Notes: generated by a model not told the origin, from the letters alone. A stretch of DNA of 64,000 bases from an uncultured Desulfosporosinus sp. (GCA_927405585.1 CAKMJS010000003.1:1-64000); one strand, 5' to 3'. Shown: positions 39,503 to 49,205, counted from the stretch's first letter. Translations and numbers: made by a program.

Positions 39503-40021
39503 TTGTCTGGACTAATATTAGTCTATACAGGGAATGGGAAGGGCAAGACTACAGCGGCGCTGGGGTTAAGTATGAGAGCACTTGGGCATAACCAAAGCGT
39601 TGGGTTTCTTCAGTTCATGAAGGGGAGTAAGAATTACGGGGAAGTAAAAATCGCGACACTGCTACCCAACTTCACCTTAGTTCAATCGGGTCAGGAATCC
39701 TTTGTCTCATATGAAAATCCTGATCCCATTGATATTCAGATGGCCCAAGATGGGCTCGAACAAGCAAGACGTTGGTTCGAAGAAGATAAATTTGATCTGA
39801 TTGTCCTTGATGAAATCCTTGTGGCAGTAGCTTTTAAGTTAATATCCGTGGAGCAGGTCCTTGATTTAGTTCAACAAAGACCACTTCGGCTTAATTTGGT
39901 AATGACGGGACGTTATGCAGCACCTGAGATTAAGGAAGTCGCAGACACTGTGACTGAAATGACAGAGCATTGTCACGCTTATCAACAAGGGGTAGAGGCG
40001 AAGGCAGGGATGGAATTTTGA
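39503..40021 (+). CDS. cobO: Cob(I)alamin adenosyltransferase (CobO/BtuR type)
   Basis: A 172-residue P-loop ATP:corrinoid adenosyltransferase (LILVYTGNGKGKTTAALGLSMRA). It makes adenosylcobalamin, the cofactor of the mutase encoded downstream. LIVLDEILVAV and the C-terminal [21 protein letters not shown] are typical of the family. It starts with TTG behind GGGGGTTAGGTGG. It is first in a sigma-54-controlled operon, so cofactor supply is co-induced with the mutase. Its stop overlaps the TTG start of the next gene. Confidence 0.9.
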   Translation: MSGLILVYTGNGKGKTTAALGLSMRALGHNQSVGFLQFMKGSKNYGEVKIATLLPNFTLVQSGQESFVSYENPDPIDIQMAQDGLEQARRWFEEDKFDLIVLDEILVAVAFKLISVEQVLDLVQQRPLRLNLVMTGRYAAPEIKEVADTVTEMTEHCHAYQQGVEAKAGMEF

Positions 40022-40962
40022 ACAAAGATGCACTAGATCAATGGTTAGCACGACTCTTTGAACGGGATCGCAGAGCAACCGCCAAACTTATTTCTTGGGT
40101 GGAAGATGATATACAACGGGCCTATATCATGCGTTCCGTCCTCAAAGAAACAGGAAAGCAGATGGTGGTAGGAATTACCGGGCCGCCCGGAGCCGGTAAA
40201 AGTTCGTTAGTGGAGGCTTTGACGACGCTATATCGTTCTAACAACGAAAGAGTAGGGATTGTCGCCGTCGACCCGAGTAGTCCGTATTCTGGAGGGGCAA
40301 TATTGGGCGATCGGATTCGTATGCAGGCCCATGGGACAGATCGGGACGTATTTATACGTAGCATGGGGACTCGAGGGCATCTAGGGGGGGTCACGCGATC
40401 AACCTCCGATATCTTGCGTATTTTAGAAGGCGGAGGGTATGGGCGCCTTCTGTTGGAAACAGTTGGAGTCGGGCAGTCTGAGCTAGAAATCATGCAAATG
40501 GCCGATACAGTCGTGGTCGTACTTAACCCAGGAACAGGGGATGGAATACAGGCCATCAAAGCTGGAATTATGGAAGTCGCTGATGTTTTCGTCATTAATA
40601 AAGCAGATTTGCCCGGGGCAGAACGTATGAAGGGCGACATCGAGATGATGTTAAACTTAAGTTGTGATGGTTTGGGCTGGCGTCCACCGGTTGTCTTAAC
40701 GAGTGTAACAAATGGAACTGGAGTGGAGACGCTATTCGAAAAGATTGAGGCTCATCAAACATATATGAAGACGTCTGGTCTAAGAGATGAGCGCTGTAAA
40801 CACCGTCTTCGCAAACAAGTCTGGCGCCATTGGGAAGATAAACTGCAAGCAACGTTTGAAGATGTATGGGAAACAGCCCAACAAAAATTGGGTGATATAG
40901 AAAAAGAAGATCCCTATGAAGTCGCTGCGGCGTTATGGGCAGAGCGTTTTAAAGGAGGATAA
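40018..40962 (+). CDS. meaB: MeaB/ArgK-type G3E GTPase, mutase chaperone
   Basis: A protein of about 314 residues that loads adenosylcobalamin onto acyl-CoA mutases and protects them from inactivation. Walker A is [13 protein letters not shown], followed by [19 protein letters not shown] and [12 protein letters not shown]. The base-recognition motif is [12 protein letters not shown] take the TTG at 40018 (TTGA overlapping the cobO stop) because family members start near that point; a longer frame begins at 39970. It sits between cobO and the mutase genes, as expected for a dedicated chaperone. Confidence 0.9.
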   Translation: MNKDALDQWLARLFERDRRATAKLISWVEDDIQRAYIMRSVLKETGKQMVVGITGPPGAGKSSLVEALTTLYRSNNERVGIVAVDPSSPYSGGAILGDRIRMQAHGTDRDVFIRSMGTRGHLGGVTRSTSDILRILEGGGYGRLLLETVGVGQSELEIMQMADTVVVVLNPGTGDGIQAIKAGIMEVADVFVINKADLPGAERMKGDIEMMLNLSCDGLGWRPPVVLTSVTNGTGVETLFEKIEAHQTYMKTSGLRDERCKHRLRKQVWRHWEDKLQATFEDVWETAQQKLGDIEKEDPYEVAAALWAERFKGG

Positions 40963-40967
40963 ATGGG

Positions 40968-42608
40968 ATGAGTAATAACTTCTTGAGCTGGAAAGCAAAC
41001 TATGACACTCTAAAGGAGCGAAAAGGGCCGTTCTTTACAGTGTCGAGTGTTCCGATTGACCCGCTCTATGCGCCAGGTCATACAGTGGATATTGACTATC
41101 AACGAGATTTGGGAAATCCGGGCGAGTATCCCTATACCCGTGGAGTCCAAGCCAATATGTACCGCGGAAGACTCTGGACTATGCGGATGTTTGCGGGGTT
41201 TGCCACGGCCACAGAATCTAATGAACGGTATAAGTATTTACTCAGCCAAGGACAAACTGGTTTGAGTGTGGCTTTTGATATGCCAACCATCATGGGTTAT
41301 GACTCGGATCACCCACGTGCCTACGGAGAGGTTGGTCGTGTCGGGGTGGCCATCGATTCGCTACAAGATATGGAAACCTTGTTCCAAGATATACCCTTAG
41401 ACAAAGTGAGTACTTCTATGACCATCAATGCGCCAGCATCCATCCTTTGGGCCATGTATATTGTGGCTGCCGAAAAGCAAGGTGTCCCCGCTAATAAATT
41501 AACCGGAACGATTCAAAATGACATTTTGAAGGAATACATTGCTCAAAAATCTTGGATTTTCCCTCCGGATCCTTCGATGCGTCTGATCACGGATATTTTC
41601 AAGTTTTCCAAAGATAATGTGCCAAAGTGGAATACCATCAGTATCAGCGGCTACCATATTCGGGAAGCGGGCTCAACCGCATTGCAAGAATTGGCCTTTA
41701 CTCTCGCTGATGGCTTTGCATATGTTGAGGCAGGTATCAAAGCCGGTCTTGATGTGGATGACTTTGCACCTCGATTGTCGTTCTTCTTTAATTCCCATAC
41801 CGATTTCTTTGAAGAGATCGCCAAATTACGCGCAGCTCGTCGGATCTGGGCGCGTCACATGAAGGGAAAATACGGGGCCAAAAATGAGAAAAGTCTATTG
41901 CTTCGTTTCCATACTCAAACTGCAGGCTGTTCTCTAACGGGTCCACAGATGGAAAATAATATTGTGCGAACTGCCTATCAGGCGATGGCTGCTGTCCTAG
42001 GAGGAACTCAGTCTTTGCACACCAATTCCATGGATGAGGTCTTGGCATTGCCTTCAGAAAAGTCCGTTCAGATTGCTCTGAGAACCCAGCAAGTTCTTGC
42101 TTATGAAACGGGTGTTACGAATACAATCGATCCGTTGGCGGGTTCGTATTTTGTGGAGACCTTGACCAATCAAATGGAAGAAGGCGCTGAAGAGTACTTC
42201 CGAAGGATTGATGAATTAGGAGGAGTCCTAGGCGCAATTCGAGAAAATTTCTTCCAGCAGGAAATTGCCGATGCGGCTTATCGATATCAAAAAGAGATCG
42301 AAAGCAAAGATCGGATTATTGTAGGCATTAATGGATTTGTCAATGAGAAAAAAGACGACAAGATGGAGTTGCTGAAAATTGATCCCGAGGTTGAGCGGGC
42401 ACAGGTACGTAAGCTTATTGCATTAAAACAAAGCCGGGACAACATCCACGTTCAGACCACCTTGACAGATTTAAAGGAAGCAGCTGAGGGATCCGATAAT
42501 TTGATTCCTAAGATTATGGACTCTGTACGGGCTTATGCCACAGAGGGAGAAATAATTGCAGTCCTTAAAGATGTCTTCGGAGAGTATAGAGAACAAGCTG
42601 TATTTTAG
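40968..42608 (+). CDS. icmA: Adenosylcobalamin-dependent acyl-CoA mutase large subunit, isobutyryl-CoA mutase signature
   Basis: A 546-residue catalytic TIM-barrel subunit of the methylmalonyl-CoA mutase family, without the B12 domain (on the next gene). Two pocket residues separate family members: Tyr89/Arg207 in methylmalonyl-CoA mutase and Phe80/Gln198 in isobutyryl-CoA mutase, both 118 positions apart. Here they are F75 (TMRMFAGF) and Q193 (KEYIAQKSW), also 118 apart. That is the isobutyryl-CoA type, which interconverts isobutyryl- and n-butyryl-CoA. The operon, its sigma-54 promoter shared with a butyryl-CoA oxidation operon, and the absence of propionate-pathway genes agree. AAAGGAGG precedes the ATG. 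Substrate preference remains a prediction. Confidence 0.85.
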   Translation: MSNNFLSWKANYDTLKERKGPFFTVSSVPIDPLYAPGHTVDIDYQRDLGNPGEYPYTRGVQANMYRGRLWTMRMFAGFATATESNERYKYLLSQGQTGLSVAFDMPTIMGYDSDHPRAYGEVGRVGVAIDSLQDMETLFQDIPLDKVSTSMTINAPASILWAMYIVAAEKQGVPANKLTGTIQNDILKEYIAQKSWIFPPDPSMRLITDIFKFSKDNVPKWNTISISGYHIREAGSTALQELAFTLADGFAYVEAGIKAGLDVDDFAPRLSFFFNSHTDFFEEIAKLRAARRIWARHMKGKYGAKNEKSLLLRFHTQTAGCSLTGPQMENNIVRTAYQAMAAVLGGTQSLHTNSMDEVLALPSEKSVQIALRTQQVLAYETGVTNTIDPLAGSYFVETLTNQMEEGAEEYFRRIDELGGVLGAIRENFFQQEIADAAYRYQKEIESKDRIIVGINGFVNEKKDDKMELLKIDPEVERAQVRKLIALKQSRDNIHVQTTLTDLKEAAEGSDNLIPKIMDSVRAYATEGEIIAVLKDVFGEYREQAVF

Positions 42609-42628
42609 GATAGTTGGGAGGGAACGTT

Positions 42629-43036
42629 ATGAATAAAACTCGAATTCGTGTCCTAGTGGGCAAGCCAGGTTTGGATGGACATGACCGAGGTGCCAAGGTG
42701 ATCGCACGGGCATTACGTGATGCTGGAATGGAAGTTATCTATTCTGGATTGCATCAAACCCCAGAACAATTAGTGGAAGCGGCGATCCAAGAAGATGTTG
42801 ATTTAATAGGGGTAAGTGTTCTGTCTGGAGCGCACATGACGATTTTTCCGAGGATTAAAGAACTCCTCAAGGAGCAAAATGCGGAAGATATTTTACTCAT
42901 GGGTGGGGGGACAATTCCAGAGGAAGATATTGCCGAACTTATAGAGGCCGGGCACGTTGAAGCGTTGTTTACGCCGGGAGCAACTACGACAGAGATAGTG
43001 AGTTGGATTAGAGAGAGAGTAAAGTCATATGAGTGA
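42629..43036 (+). CDS. icmB: Mutase small (cobalamin-binding) subunit
   Basis: A 135-residue B12-binding Rossmann domain. The lower axial ligand motif DxHxxG is [10 protein letters not shown] with H18; [11 protein letters not shown] and [12 protein letters not shown] complete the cobalamin pocket. It pairs with the large subunit encoded 20 bases upstream. I start at the ATG at 42629 behind GGGAGGGA rather than the TTG at 42614. Two-gene mutases of this form include isobutyryl-CoA mutase and archaeal-type methylmalonyl-CoA mutase; the large subunit decides between them. Confidence 0.9.
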   Translation: MNKTRIRVLVGKPGLDGHDRGAKVIARALRDAGMEVIYSGLHQTPEQLVEAAIQEDVDLIGVSVLSGAHMTIFPRIKELLKEQNAEDILLMGGGTIPEEDIAELIEAGHVEALFTPGATTTEIVSWIRERVKSYE

Positions 43037-43061
43037 AATCTAATGCAAAGGAGTCAATTTT

Positions 43062-43345
43062 ATGGGGCTTGAGACGATTGTTTTAGAGAAAAGAGAAGGA
43101 ACTGCAATCCTCACCTTAAGGTGGTTCCCCCTGAACAATTGATGGAGGCTACTTTGGCGCTGGCCGAAGAAATTAAGCAAATGCCCCCTCTCTCGATCCG
43201 TGCTGTGAAAAAGGCTGTTAACAGAGGGATAGAAGGATACGAACTTGCAGAATATGTCTTAGACACATTGCAAAATACCGAAGATGCTACGGAAGGGACA
43301 AAGGCTTTTCTAGAAAAGAGAAAACCAGTTTTCAAGGGGATGTAA
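43062..43345 (+). pseudogene. Enoyl-CoA hydratase (crotonase) with a large internal deletion
   Basis: An AAAGGAG site and ATG at 43062 open a crotonase N-terminus (LETIVLEKREGTAILTLR). After about 20 codons the sequence jumps, in another frame, to the crotonase C-terminus. That part runs from VVPPEQLMEATLALAEEI to AFLEKRKPVFKGM and closes at 43345. The first frame stops at about 43141. Some 165 residues, including the oxyanion-hole and catalytic region, are missing, so it cannot be active. It sits in the mutase operon; a full-length crotonase exists at 52955. The deletion point is near 43121. Confidence 0.85.
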
Positions 43346-43369
43346 ACCTGTCGGAAGGAGGAAACTAGG

Positions 43370-43888
43370 ATGTTAAACTCTAAAGAAGATTTAACACGAG
43401 AACAAGCTCTTGAATTATTAGAAGACTTTGCCAAACGTTGGATTGCTCACGATGGGCTATGGTTCCAAGCAGTTGAGCAAGCACGGGGAATGGAAGAAGC
43501 AGTGGAGCGTGATATTGAGGCATGGCGACGGTTTACTGTTCTTGAGGCTAAACGCATTATATCCTTCCTTGACTTACCTAAAAACGGTGGGCTAGACGCC
43601 TTGGAACGAGCATTAAAGTTCCGACTATATGCCTTTTTAAATGTTCAAGAATGCTCTAGACCAGACGATCAAACCTTAATTTTCAAAATGCTTGATTGCC
43701 GTGTCCAATCTGCCCGAAAACGAAAAAATCTCCCAGACCATCCTTGTAAGCCCGTGGGAGAAGTTGAGTACTCGTTATTCGCTGCAACGATTGACTCGCG
43801 AATTAAGACGAGTTGTATTGCTTGCCCACCAGATCCCCATCCCGAGGAATTCTATTGTGGATGGACGTTTACTTTGAATGTTGACTAA
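43370..43888 (+). CDS. DUF6125-like cytosolic protein
   Basis: A 172-residue soluble protein. The N-terminal half is helical (EQALELLEDFAKRWIAHDGLW, with FQAVEQARGMEEAV). The C-terminal half has scattered cysteines (C117, then HPCKP, TSCIACPPDPHPEEFYCGW) that could form a metal site. It resembles the DUF6125 group of anaerobes, function unknown. It has its own GGAAGGAGG site and closes the mutase operon. The operon position hints at a role in corrinoid or acyl-CoA handling, but nothing in the sequence shows it. Confidence 0.7.
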   Translation: MLNSKEDLTREQALELLEDFAKRWIAHDGLWFQAVEQARGMEEAVERDIEAWRRFTVLEAKRIISFLDLPKNGGLDALERALKFRLYAFLNVQECSRPDDQTLIFKMLDCRVQSARKRKNLPDHPCKPVGEVEYSLFAATIDSRIKTSCIACPPDPHPEEFYCGWTFTLNVD

Positions 43889-44073
43889 TTTAATTACTAT
43901 TAGAGCATTAAGTGTTATCCAATAGATACTTTGTAGAAGGGGGTTGTCTTAAAATGATGTCAAAGGGCATCATGAAAAGGTAGCTCCTTTCAACATCTAG
44001 GCATTAGCTTTTAAAGGGCGTAAAGTTCAAACGGATATACCCCTCGCACCCAACTAGGCTGCGCGATTTGAGA
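43889..44073. other. Gene-free stretch before the OFA promoter sites
   Basis: I see no gene here. A nine-codon frame behind GAAGGGGG (near 43954) and an ATGATG/CATCAT hairpin are the only structure. Confidence 0.4.
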
Positions 44074-44109
44074 TGTAAACACTCGGGTACATGTATCCAG
44101 AAGTAGACA
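44074..44109 (+). promoter_or_regulatory. Tandem activator sites 1 and 2 of the OFA transporter operon
   Basis: Two abutting 18-mers: TGTAAACACTCGGGTACA (44074-44091) and TGTATCCAGAAGTAGACA (44092-44109). Confidence 0.85.
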
Positions 44110-44160
44110 CGCCTATAAAGTAAGGTCAATTAGTCGAAAGGTAGATTTAGTGTCTAGAAA

Positions 44161-44178
44161 TGTAAACAATGGTGTACA
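44161..44178 (+). promoter_or_regulatory. Activator site 3 of the OFA transporter operon
   Basis: TGTAAACAATGGTGTACA, exactly 51 bases after the tandem pair and starting 118 bases before the -24 element. Confidence 0.85.
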
Positions 44179-44278
44179 TCTTTCGGTAGTAGCATATGGT
44201 CCGTCATAAGAGAAGCGAAGAACGTAAGCAGTGTAGATAGCTTATGATCAGCTTGATTCAGCATTAGTATGGAGTGCT

Positions 44279-44294
44279 TGGCATGACAATTGCA
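44279..44294 (+). promoter_or_regulatory. Sigma-54 promoter of the OFA transporter operon
   Basis: TGGCATGACAATTGCA has GG-N10-GC spacing. The transporter starts 199 bases downstream, a long leader. Confidence 0.9.
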
Positions 44295-44492
44295 AGACAA
44301 TTCAATAGATTCAGAATTGACCCATAAATACTCTGCGCAGATTAGAGACAGAAAGGAGAGAAATTGCAGAATACCACTATTGCTATTACAGTATATGATG
44401 ACTTTGGTTTAATCTGATACACCTACTTTTTTCTTCATTTTCTAATTTGTGAGAAGTTTACGAGGAAATAATTGTAAAAAGGAGAATAGCTA

Positions 44493-45728
44493 ATGAGTAA
44501 ACGCTGGATCGTTGCCCTTGCTGGAATGATAATTATGCTATGTTCTGGTGCTGTTTATATCTGGGGAGTATTTCAAGGACCTTTGGTCAAAATGTTTGGT
44601 TGGACGCAGGCAACTGCAGCACTTACATTTTCTTTTACCTTGGGTATATTTGCTTTAGGAACTGTTGTCGGAGGTAGGATCCAGGATAAATTTGGCCCTC
44701 GGCAAGTAGCGTCAGTCGGCGGCTTTATGATTGGGTTAGGCGTCTTTTTAGCCAGCTATACTACTGCTGATAGAGCATGGCTTTTGTATATGACGTATGG
44801 GGCTTTGATGGGGTTTGGTGTTGGTATGATCTATACTCCAGTTATAGCTTGCGTGTCCAAATGGTTCCCTGATAGAAAAGGAACTATTACCGGATTAGTG
44901 GTAGGTTCTTTAGGGGCTGGTGGGTTAATATTTACCCCGATTGCAAAAGGCTTAGTTAGTAGCAAAGGGGTGCTGGAAACCTTTGCAATATTCGGAATTG
45001 TTTTTGGTGTATTGATTATTGGAGCAGCACAGTTCCTGAAAAATCCACCAGTTGGTTATAAACCTTTTGGTTGGACTCCGCCAGTTGCTGGTACAAAGGC
45101 AGCAATTGTGGCTCGGAATTATTCCCCCAAGGAAATGTTGGCAACGCCACAATTTTATATGCTCTCTTTGATCCTGTTGATTGGTTGTATCTCCGGGTTG
45201 ATGGTGATACCTTTTGGTAAGATTCTTGCGCTCCAATCAGGACTTTCAGACTACGCGGCTACGTCAGCAATCATGCTAATATCCATCGGAAATGCCTCAG
45301 GGCGCTTTCTTTGGGGAGCTGCTGCGGATAAGATGGGTCGGGTACGAACCCTAATGGTGCTACTATTTGTTTCTGGTGTTACTATGCTTTTTCTCAACCA
45401 ACTACAAGGTTGGGCTTCGCTGGTAGGCATTGGTATCGTCGCTTTCTGTTACGGTGGTTTTTTAGGTACCATGCCGGCTACGGTTGCTGACTTCTTCGGT
45501 GCAAAGCATCTTGGTGTAAATTATGGACTAGTACTCTTATTCTTCAGTGCTTCAGCGGTTGGTGCTCCGATTGTTTCGGCGATGGCCAAAGATGCAACAG
45601 GCAATTTTAAAAGCGCTTTCCTCATTGGTGGAGTTGCCAGTTTAGTAGGTTTAGGCATTGCCTTCTTTACGAAACCACCGCTCGATAATAACGGTGAGTT
45701 AAAGGTTGAAACTAGCGTTAGTAAGTAA
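44493..45728 (+). CDS. MFS transporter, oxalate/formate antiporter (OFA) family
   Basis: A 411-residue major facilitator protein with 12 predicted helices. The N-terminus RWIVALAGMIIMLCSGAVYIWGVF and GMIYTPVIACVSKWFPDRKGTITGLVVGSLGAGGLIF are typical of the OFA family (split here only by normal helix order). The conserved loop GGRIQDKFGPR follows helix 2. OFA members exchange small carboxylates. Its sigma-54 promoter is shared with butyrate and isobutyrate genes, so a short-chain monocarboxylate is the likely cargo (inference). AAAAGGAGAA precedes the ATG. A CoA-transferase gene follows in the same direction. Confidence 0.85.
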   Translation: MSKRWIVALAGMIIMLCSGAVYIWGVFQGPLVKMFGWTQATAALTFSFTLGIFALGTVVGGRIQDKFGPRQVASVGGFMIGLGVFLASYTTADRAWLLYMTYGALMGFGVGMIYTPVIACVSKWFPDRKGTITGLVVGSLGAGGLIFTPIAKGLVSSKGVLETFAIFGIVFGVLIIGAAQFLKNPPVGYKPFGWTPPVAGTKAAIVARNYSPKEMLATPQFYMLSLILLIGCISGLMVIPFGKILALQSGLSDYAATSAIMLISIGNASGRFLWGAAADKMGRVRTLMVLLFVSGVTMLFLNQLQGWASLVGIGIVAFCYGGFLGTMPATVADFFGAKHLGVNYGLVLLFFSASAVGAPIVSAMAKDATGNFKSAFLIGGVASLVGLGIAFFTKPPLDNNGELKVETSVSK

Positions 45729-45835
45729 GCCATGACATCCGTGTTGCCGTTTCATGTGACGGTAACAATATTGGATATCTAGGTGGTATGTCTCCAGTAG
45801 AATGTGATTCTTAAGAAAGTAGTGAGGTGAACTAA

Positions 45836-47134
45836 ATGCCGAATTATAAAGAACTTTATCAAGAAAGACTATGCACAGCAGTCGAGGGTATTAAGTTAGT
45901 ACGGGATGGAGATTGTCTTGTAGTACCAACAGGAGTTGGTGAACCACCGGCTCTGTTGACGGCATTATCAGAGCATCGTCGTGAGTATCATGACGTAAAA
46001 ATATACCAGATTCTTCCTTTGAGAAAGTTCGGGTATATTGATCCTGAAACAGTTGATCATGTCCGACATGTGGCGTTTTTCTTAGGAGGCGCAACACGAG
46101 CGGGGGGGCAGCAAGGATGGATCGATTACATCCCGAGTTATTTTAGCGAAATGCCGAGGTTATTTGAAGATGGGTTATTTTCGGTTGATACTGTCTTTAC
46201 ACTGGCCTCACCGATGGATGAACATGGGTATTTCTCAATCAGTTTGGCAACGGATTATACCTTGGCGGCGATTAGTAAAGCCAAGACTGTTGTGTTGGAG
46301 GTTAACCCTAACGTTCCCTTTGCCAATGGAAATTGCTTAGTCCATATATCCCAGGTTTCAGCCATTGTTGAAGATAACACACCACTTACGGAAGTTGGGC
46401 TTCCTAAAATTGGCCCGATTCAGGAAGCAATCGGCAAATACGTGGCAGACCTAATTGACAACGGTTCAACGATTCAGATCGGATTTGGGGCTATTCCAGA
46501 TGCTGTTGTGATGCAACTTACTCATAAACATGATCTAGGCATTCACACCGAAATGGTTGGAGATGGGATCTTGACACTGATTGAAAGTGGCGCAGTAACG
46601 AATCAAAGTAAGAACTATTTACCAGGTAAATTCGTAGCGACCTTTGCGCTGGGTACAAAGCGTCTCTATGACTTTATGCATCGCAATCCGCAGCTGGAGA
46701 TGCATCCTGTCGACTATACGAATGATCCATTTCTTGCGGGACAGAACGACAATTTAATTACGATTAATGCTTCGGTGCAAGTAGATTTCCTTGGCCAATG
46801 CTGCTCGGAGAGCATGGGAAGCACACCTTATAGTGGAACTGGAGGACAATCAGACTTCGTGCGGGCAGCTAATCGTTCGAAAGGTGGGAAATCCTTTATT
46901 GTGCTACCTTCCACCGCGAAGGATGGGAAGATTAGTCGGATCGTCCCGACCCTAACACCGGGTTCTGCAGTCACAACTTCGAAAAACGATGTAAACTACG
47001 TGGTTACGGAGTATGGTGTAGCTCAATTGCGGGGGAAATCAGCTAAGCAACGAACTCAAGCATTGATTGCTATTGCTCACCCCGATTTTCGTGAAGAACT
47101 AATGGAAGCCGCTAAGAAGATGAATTTACTCTAA
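45836..47134 (+). CDS. Acetyl-CoA hydrolase/CoA-transferase family (butyryl-CoA:acetate type)
   Basis: A 432-residue single-chain family I CoA-transferase, paralogous to the protein at 31843. The likely catalytic glutamate is in LGIHTEMVGDG. IQIGFGAIPDAVV and GTGGQSDFVRAANRSKGGKSF form the CoA site. It would activate incoming butyrate or isobutyrate with acetyl-CoA as donor. It lies 107 bases after the OFA transporter with no promoter visible between, so import and activation are likely co-transcribed. AGTGAGGTGA precedes the ATG, and a strong terminator follows. Confidence 0.85.
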   Translation: MPNYKELYQERLCTAVEGIKLVRDGDCLVVPTGVGEPPALLTALSEHRREYHDVKIYQILPLRKFGYIDPETVDHVRHVAFFLGGATRAGGQQGWIDYIPSYFSEMPRLFEDGLFSVDTVFTLASPMDEHGYFSISLATDYTLAAISKAKTVVLEVNPNVPFANGNCLVHISQVSAIVEDNTPLTEVGLPKIGPIQEAIGKYVADLIDNGSTIQIGFGAIPDAVVMQLTHKHDLGIHTEMVGDGILTLIESGAVTNQSKNYLPGKFVATFALGTKRLYDFMHRNPQLEMHPVDYTNDPFLAGQNDNLITINASVQVDFLGQCCSESMGSTPYSGTGGQSDFVRAANRSKGGKSFIVLPSTAKDGKISRIVPTLTPGSAVTTSKNDVNYVVTEYGVAQLRGKSAKQRTQALIAIAHPDFREELMEAAKKMNLL

Positions 47135-47159
47135 CACATAGTGTTTGAAAAGGGGAATA

Positions 47160-47206
47160 TGCACAAGGAACTTCTTCGTATGAAGTTCCTTGTGCATTAT
47201 TCTTTG
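47160..47206 (+). terminator. Terminator of the OFA/CoA-transferase unit
   Basis: TGCACAAGGAACTTC (47160-47174) pairs perfectly over 15 bases with GAAGTTCCTTGTGCA (47182-47196), followed by TTATTCTTT. Confidence 0.9.
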
Positions 47207-47386
47207 TGCTATTAGTCAAACACTTGACAACCGTGGTCAGCGCAGGAAGGCATAGAGCTAGCCAAGCCAAGTTTTCTCTACATACTTTTGCTTTAATTAC
47301 TCTAAGGCATAATTACTGTCAAAAAAGGGATTAATCCCATCTTAGTCGAATTATTCTTATAGCAACAAATTTCAGGAGGTCTGGCA

Positions 47387-49120
47387 ATGTTAATGGATGA
47401 ACGAAGCTACTCGATCACCCTTGATGAAATACTAAACAATACAAATAACGCAATCATTGCCGTTGACCCTCAAGGACAAATTATTTACGCAAATGACTCG
47501 GTACTTAATATATTAGAAAAGCCCGAACGAGATCTTATAGGGCAGTCTATCACCGCCCATTTCCCTCAAACTGGGTTACTCCGAGTATTGGAAACCGGAG
47601 TTGCTGAGCTAGGACAGCAGTTGAAGGTTAATAATACGATCTTTTTAAGTAATCGTACCCCAATCTATAGTCATGGTGAACTTGTCGGAGCTGTCGCTGT
47701 ATTCCAAGACATAACGATTCTTCAAAATTTCCTTGACAATCTAGTTATAGAGCACGAGAGGACTAAGGAACTTCAGCGCACGCTAGAGGTCGTTCTTAAC
47801 ACGTCCCATAATGGGCTTATCGTAGTTAACAAGGAAGGCACTGTAACTATGACGAACAGGGCATTTGCGAATTTTTTTAATAAATTCCCTAAGGATTTAA
47901 TGGGTAAACATATTATGGAAGTTTATAAGAACCCGAAGTTTATACAAGTTCTTGAAACAGGTGAAGCTGTATTTGGATACGTCCATGATGACTTAAACGG
48001 TCATGAAGTCATTGCCAACAGAATCCCGATTATGCAGGATGGCAAAATCGTCGGAGCTTTAGGAGAAGTAATTTTTAAAAATGTGAATGAACTCTTCGCC
48101 TTAACGAAAAAAGTTGATTTACTTCGGAACGAACTGGATTATTATAAAAAAACAATTTTGAAAAATAATAGTTCCGCACTCGAACTCTTAAAAGGAAATA
48201 ATCAAATCATGTCTGCATTGGTACAAACTGCCCAACGGGTGGCTAAATCAGGCTCTACTGTACTCTTGAGGGGAGAGAGCGGGACTGGAAAAGAATTATT
48301 TGCACAACTACTTCATTCAGAAAGTACACGCTGTCAAGGTGCTTATATTAAGGTGAATTGTGCTGCTGTTCCCGAAAACCTACTCGAATCCGAATTGTTC
48401 GGGTATGTAGAAGGGGCTTTTACTGGAGCAAGTAAGGGGGGTAAAATAGGAAAATTTGAACTGGCTGATGGAGGAACCCTGTTCCTTGACGAAATCGGAG
48501 ATATGGAAATGAGCATGCAAGTTAAGTTGTTGCGTGTTATCCAGGAGCGAGAAATTGAGCGCCTAGGAAGTAACAAACCTCGCAAAGTAGACGTGCGTTT
48601 GGTTGCCGCGACTAACCGTGATCTAGAAGCGATGATTTGCGACAAGCAATTTCGTGAAGATCTATATTACCGCCTAAACGTAGTGACCTTAACCATTCCC
48701 CCTTTAAGAGATAGGAAGGATGACATTGAAAGTTTAATCCGGACATTTATAAAGAAATTCAATATCCAGTTCGCGCAAAACGTGATGGATTTATCAATTG
48801 AAACGCAAAACGTCCTGATGAATCATCGCTGGCCAGGTAATATCCGAGAACTTGAAAATATTATCGAACGGGCCTTTAATATGATTGACGGCTCACAAAT
48901 CCAGCTTAAACATCTACCGACCTATCTGCAACTACTTTCTGGCCATGAAACGCTTCCTTTTGTCGGAGGGTCGCTGGAGCATATTCTCGCTGGAGTGGAA
49001 AAAGAAGCTATTATCTATGCGCTGGATATTGCAAACGGGAATAAAGTCAAAGCTGCAAAAAATCTAGGCTTGTCCCGTGCTGGTTTATACAAAAAATTGA
49101 AAAAACTTGACATTCTTTAA
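47387..49120 (+). CDS. Sigma-54-dependent activator with two PAS domains and Fis HTH
   Basis: A 577-residue enhancer-binding protein. PAS 1 spans about residues 10-115 (NNAIIAVDPQGQIIYANDSV) and PAS 2 about 130-245 (HNGLIVVNKEGTVTMTNRAF). The AAA+ domain has Walker A GESGTGKE near 296, the sigma-54 loop GAFTGA near 343 and LFLDEIGD. A C-terminal Fis helix-turn-helix follows (NKVKAAKNLGLSRAGLYKKL). AGGAGGT precedes the ATG. It lies between two sigma-54 units that share 18-bp palindromes, so it is the best candidate for the protein binding them. The PAS domains may sense an acyl ligand. It is similar to the CBS-containing activator at 5164, which is the alternative regulator. Confidence 0.93.
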   Translation: MLMDERSYSITLDEILNNTNNAIIAVDPQGQIIYANDSVLNILEKPERDLIGQSITAHFPQTGLLRVLETGVAELGQQLKVNNTIFLSNRTPIYSHGELVGAVAVFQDITILQNFLDNLVIEHERTKELQRTLEVVLNTSHNGLIVVNKEGTVTMTNRAFANFFNKFPKDLMGKHIMEVYKNPKFIQVLETGEAVFGYVHDDLNGHEVIANRIPIMQDGKIVGALGEVIFKNVNELFALTKKVDLLRNELDYYKKTILKNNSSALELLKGNNQIMSALVQTAQRVAKSGSTVLLRGESGTGKELFAQLLHSESTRCQGAYIKVNCAAVPENLLESELFGYVEGAFTGASKGGKIGKFELADGGTLFLDEIGDMEMSMQVKLLRVIQEREIERLGSNKPRKVDVRLVAATNRDLEAMICDKQFREDLYYRLNVVTLTIPPLRDRKDDIESLIRTFIKKFNIQFAQNVMDLSIETQNVLMNHRWPGNIRELENIIERAFNMIDGSQIQLKHLPTYLQLLSGHETLPFVGGSLEHILAGVEKEAIIYALDIANGNKVKAAKNLGLSRAGLYKKLKKLDIL

Positions 49121-49205
49121 CTCTACTACACGCTACATTTCCTGCTTAGGTAGATGAAATATCTGTTTTAGCCCTTAGGTTTCCAAAATAACGTGTCATC
49201 TGATA

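Noticed and set aside
40968-43036. Methylmalonyl-CoA mutase (propionate pathway)
   Set aside because: The two specificity residues are Phe and Gln rather than Tyr and Arg, and no epimerase or carboxylase genes are nearby.
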